Assembly (NCBI GenBank): GCA_964439745.1
Contig: CAYTQK010000198.1
Span: 1 to 6,314 of the forward strand
Origin: CAYTQK01 sp964439745
GTDB taxonomy: Bacteria > Desulfobacterota > Desulfobacteria > Desulfobacterales > Desulfosudaceae
DNA length: 6,314 bases
Direction of reading: 5' to 3'
The translations under genes and the position numbers were made by a program. The notes under the pieces are model-generated. The model ran no database searches, was not told where the DNA came from, and was given only the letters and a program-made list of their open reading frames with translations. Shown here piece after piece: positions 3,927 through 6,314 of this stretch; the stretch's first letter is position 1; every line of letters starts with the position of its first letter.

Positions 3927-5816
3927 TTATTGCTGCTTCGCCAGCCTGGGATCGGACCTGCTTTGCGCGTTTTTCCCATCGGTTCGCAGCCATTGGTCGA
4001 TAATCTTGTCGGCGTTAAACCTGCCGGGGATTACCGCCTCGGGGTTGCTGGAGTACTTGTTGTGAAAATACAAAAACAGTCTCAGGCTCTCGGCGGCTTT
4101 ATCCCGGTACGGCAGGGAAAAAAACATCTCCCAGCGGTCCCGGCCGTGGGTCAGGGCCACTTTTTCGCAAGGGGCCAGAAAAGCCTGCCGGGCATGGTAC
4201 ATGGCCAAAGAATCGTTATATAGCAGATTTTTCCGGGAATAAAAAACCGCCAGGGCGTGATGAATGTCAGACGCGAACCGCCAGTTGTGGTTGTCTTTGT
4301 CGATCAGCAGCGGCGCCAGCGCCTCGGCCATTTCCCGATACTCTTCGGTGCCCTGGAGGAGGCCCGAATTTTCTTTGGCTGCCAGGATCCGGGCCAAAAG
4401 GAAGGCCGTGGTCAACCGGGAGGAGCGGACGAATTCAGTACCGCGGTAATCCTCGTTTTCCGAAATCCGGATGGCCCGCCTGGCAAAGGGATACAACGTT
4501 TCTTCCATCAGGCTCAGGTCATTCAACCGCAGGCCGAACAGGATCAGTTCGTTGTAAACCCGGCTGCGAAAGGGAATGTTGTTGCGAATGGCCGGCGCCG
4601 CCTCCCGGTAAAAGGTGCCGTACAGATCATAGAGGGTATCCGGCGCTATGTCGAGATCCACCAGCCGGGCCACCTCATACCCCCGTCGGGCGAAAAAGAG
4701 TGCCGGCATGAAATTGGTCTGGCCGCCGTCCCTGGCCGTGTCCGCCTGGTAATGGCGGTAATAAACCGGCCGGTTCAAGCCGGCCTCCTCCTGGAGCGCA
4801 TCCAGCCGCTCAAACAGCACCCGCGTCAGGGTGTTGAAAAATGGTGAATCACCTGTTTCCCCGGCCACATACCGCCACATGAAATGATACTTGAGATAGA
4901 TCCGGTAAAAATCATACAGGGTCTGCACCGAGGGTCGGTAGGAGGTAAGGACGCCTTCCCCGGTACGACCGGCACTGCCGCCCTTTGCCCGAAGATGTCG
5001 CTTCCAGAGGTTGTCCAGCCAGAACCAGGTGGCCTGATCATAATAGCGAACCGCGGCCACACTCGGCGGACCGGCGTCATAGACCCCCTCTCCCTTGTCG
5101 GCATCGGCTAAAAAGGGCTGACCGATCAGTTTTTCGGATTCGATCATGAATGCGATCAGGTTGGCATTCAGGTAAAGGGAGAGGTCCTCCCGCACGACAA
5201 AACTGGTTCCGCTGTTTTTTCGGGAAATCTCCTCCTTCTGCCGCCGGTATTTTTCGTCCGGCTGAGCGGTCTCTTCCGGTGCCTCAACCAGGGGCTGCAG
5301 GTAGAGCTGGGCCTGCAGCAGGTACAAGGAGAGCTCCCGGTAGGTGATCAGCTGGTGGATATCGACTTCCCGGACATCCTCCACCTCCTCCTGAAAATCA
5401 AGGAGAAATTTTTCATGCAGAAAAGAAAGATAAAAAAGAAGGTACTCATAGGCCAGGTTGAACCGGATGACCTGGGCCTCCTCGTTCTCCTCGCTCTGCT
5501 CCAGCTGCTGCAAGAGCGCGTCAATACGCCGGGCGATGTGGGCGCTGTCGGCAAACGGCAGAACCCGGCTGTGAATCCGCAGGGGCATGTCCGCCACCCG
5601 GGCCAGGACCCGGTTGATATCCGCGGGCCTTTGCTGTCCGGAACGGGCCAGCTCCGGCGCCCTGTTGTGATAGAGTGTCTCCATGGCGCGGAACCGGTAA
5701 ATCTGGTCACACAACTCCTGCTGGCTGGTTTTGCTGCCGCTTGCCGTACCCGTACCGGCCAGCAGCAATAGCAGAAGCAGCAGTCCGGCGGTCTTCTTAC
5801 CTGAGCGTATCATCAT
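3927..5816 (-). CDS. exported, mainly helical protein of unknown function (629 residues)
   Basis: I do not recognise a family. The N-terminus MMIRSGKKTAGLLLLLLLLAGTGTASG is a Sec signal peptide with an eight-leucine core, probably cleaved by signal peptidase I near residues 25-27. No lipobox cysteine is present, so it is not a lipoprotein. The mature part is rich in Leu, Tyr, Phe, Arg and Glu in amphipathic helix patterns (for example YDFYRIYLKYHFMWRYVAGE around 301-320 and AFLLARILAAKENS around 471-484), suggesting an alpha-solenoid or repeat-type scaffold. A charged linker with little structure spans about 178-205. Only two cysteines remain (C36 and C550). Two ATGs are adjacent at 5816 and 5813; the Shine-Dalgarno (GACGGA) is weak for both, so the start may shift by one residue. 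It sits 38 bases after the preceding gene and 33 before the next, in one apparent operon. Confidence 0.75.
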   Translation of the reverse strand: MMIRSGKKTAGLLLLLLLLAGTGTASGSKTSQQELCDQIYRFRAMETLYHNRAPELARSGQQRPADINRVLARVADMPLRIHSRVLPFADSAHIARRIDALLQQLEQSEENEEAQVIRFNLAYEYLLFYLSFLHEKFLLDFQEEVEDVREVDIHQLITYRELSLYLLQAQLYLQPLVEAPEETAQPDEKYRRQKEEISRKNSGTSFVVREDLSLYLNANLIAFMIESEKLIGQPFLADADKGEGVYDAGPPSVAAVRYYDQATWFWLDNLWKRHLRAKGGSAGRTGEGVLTSYRPSVQTLYDFYRIYLKYHFMWRYVAGETGDSPFFNTLTRVLFERLDALQEEAGLNRPVYYRHYQADTARDGGQTNFMPALFFARRGYEVARLVDLDIAPDTLYDLYGTFYREAAPAIRNNIPFRSRVYNELILFGLRLNDLSLMEETLYPFARRAIRISENEDYRGTEFVRSSRLTTAFLLARILAAKENSGLLQGTEEYREMAEALAPLLIDKDNHNWRFASDIHHALAVFYSRKNLLYNDSLAMYHARQAFLAPCEKVALTHGRDRWEMFFSLPYRDKAAESLRLFLYFHNKYSSNPEAVIPGRFNADKIIDQWLRTDGKNAQSRSDPRLAKQQ

Positions 5817-5854
5817 GGATCCGTCTTTCTGATTTTGAATATTCCCGATTCGGA

Positions 5855-6314
5855 TCAGAACCGCATGCCCTGAATCCGATTATACAATTGGACATCCTTT
5901 TCCGGTACCAGGAGCTGAATCTTCTTGCCCAGTTTCTGGGCCACGTTGCGGTACAATTCATACTGGCGCTGGTAATCGTCCATCTCGGTGTTGTCCCGGG
6001 TGATGGCACCGATCTGGCCATTGACGCTGTAGCCGGCCTTTTCTGCCGCCTGAACATAGTATTCCCGGGCCAGCTGAAAACCCTTGCGGGCCGTCTCCAG
6101 GGCATGCGGCTTCAAGGGATCGCTGGACAGGTAGGCATAGGTAATGATCCGGTAGATATCATACAGATCGTTTTCCTGGTGGGCCAGATCCCGTCCCAGG
6201 GCCAGCCGGCCGTTGATCAGGGCTTCCATCTCATGGTGATGCTCCCAGATTTCATCGATGCGGCCGCCGGCGTACAATCGCCGCAAGAGCAGGTTATACC
6301 CTTTCAGAAGATTA
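5855..6314 (-). CDS. TPR-like helical protein, C-terminal part (cut by window edge)
   Basis: The frame is open to the right edge and gives 152 complete codons before a TGA at 5857-5855; the start lies outside. The first in-frame start-like codon, a TTG at 6286, is almost surely an internal leucine, because the coding pattern continues upstream of it (NLLKGYNLLLRRLYAGG). The sequence is all-helical in appearance: RRLYAGGRIDEIWEHHHEME, DLYDIYRIITYAYLSS, then ALETARKGFQLAREYYVQAA. The last has the small-residue and aromatic spacing of tetratricopeptide-like helices. No cysteine and no membrane segment are in the visible part. It ends IQGMRF 38 bases before the 629-residue gene, so it is likely the upstream member of the same operon. 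Function unknown; whether it is exported cannot be told without the N-terminus. Confidence 0.7.
   Translation of the reverse strand, partial: NLLKGYNLLLRRLYAGGRIDEIWEHHHEMEALINGRLALGRDLAHQENDLYDIYRIITYAYLSSDPLKPHALETARKGFQLAREYYVQAAEKAGYSVNGQIGAITRDNTEMDDYQRQYELYRNVAQKLGKKIQLLVPEKDVQLYNRIQGMRF

Noticed and set aside
6284..6286. TTG as the start of the rightmost gene.
   Set aside because: The frame stays open and protein-like to the window edge and there is no Shine-Dalgarno before the TTG, so the gene is treated as truncated at its 5' end.

Overview
The window looks like part of a Gram-negative bacterial chromosome. It is moderately GC-rich, densely coded, and every supported gene lies on the minus strand, so transcription runs from high to low coordinates. 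The minor-pilin types, the order fimT-pilW-pilV-pilX, and a PilW ending in an 'IRCRNMGLI' tail resemble Desulfobacterota (former Deltaproteobacteria). That assignment is from memory of family style, not from a search.

Right half (about 2505-6314): three closely spaced genes of unknown function. The first is cut by the window edge and encodes an all-helical, TPR-like product. The second (629 residues) and third (462 residues) carry clear N-terminal signal peptides and should be exported to the periplasm or beyond. Gaps of 38 and 33 bases suggest one operon. I recognise no named family for any of them.

Middle (2206-2504): a roughly 300-base gap that is not empty. On the minus strand it holds an AT-rich promoter-like segment, an imperfect hairpin, and a second hairpin whose loop holds a near-perfect Shine-Dalgarno and whose stem contains a start codon. 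That start opens a 46-codon ORF. Inside the ORF is a terminator-like hairpin plus T-run, and its stop codon overlaps the fimT start as ATGA. This is the layout of a translation-coupled or attenuated leader, and it is the most interesting part of the window.

Left half (1-2205): a minor-pilin operon, in transcription order a GspH/FimT-family pseudopilin, PilW, PilV and the N-terminal part of PilX (cut by the left edge). These proteins normally form the tip or priming complex of type IV pili, and a pilY1 adhesin gene would be expected just beyond position 1. PilW and PilV carry Asp-rich DxDxDG-type loops that look calcium-binding. The FimT acidic tail overlaps the pilW ribosome-binding site.

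Working picture: the leader region sets expression of the minor pilins, which cap and initiate pilus assembly. The two exported proteins of unknown function just upstream may or may not belong to the same process; only proximity and shared strand suggest it.
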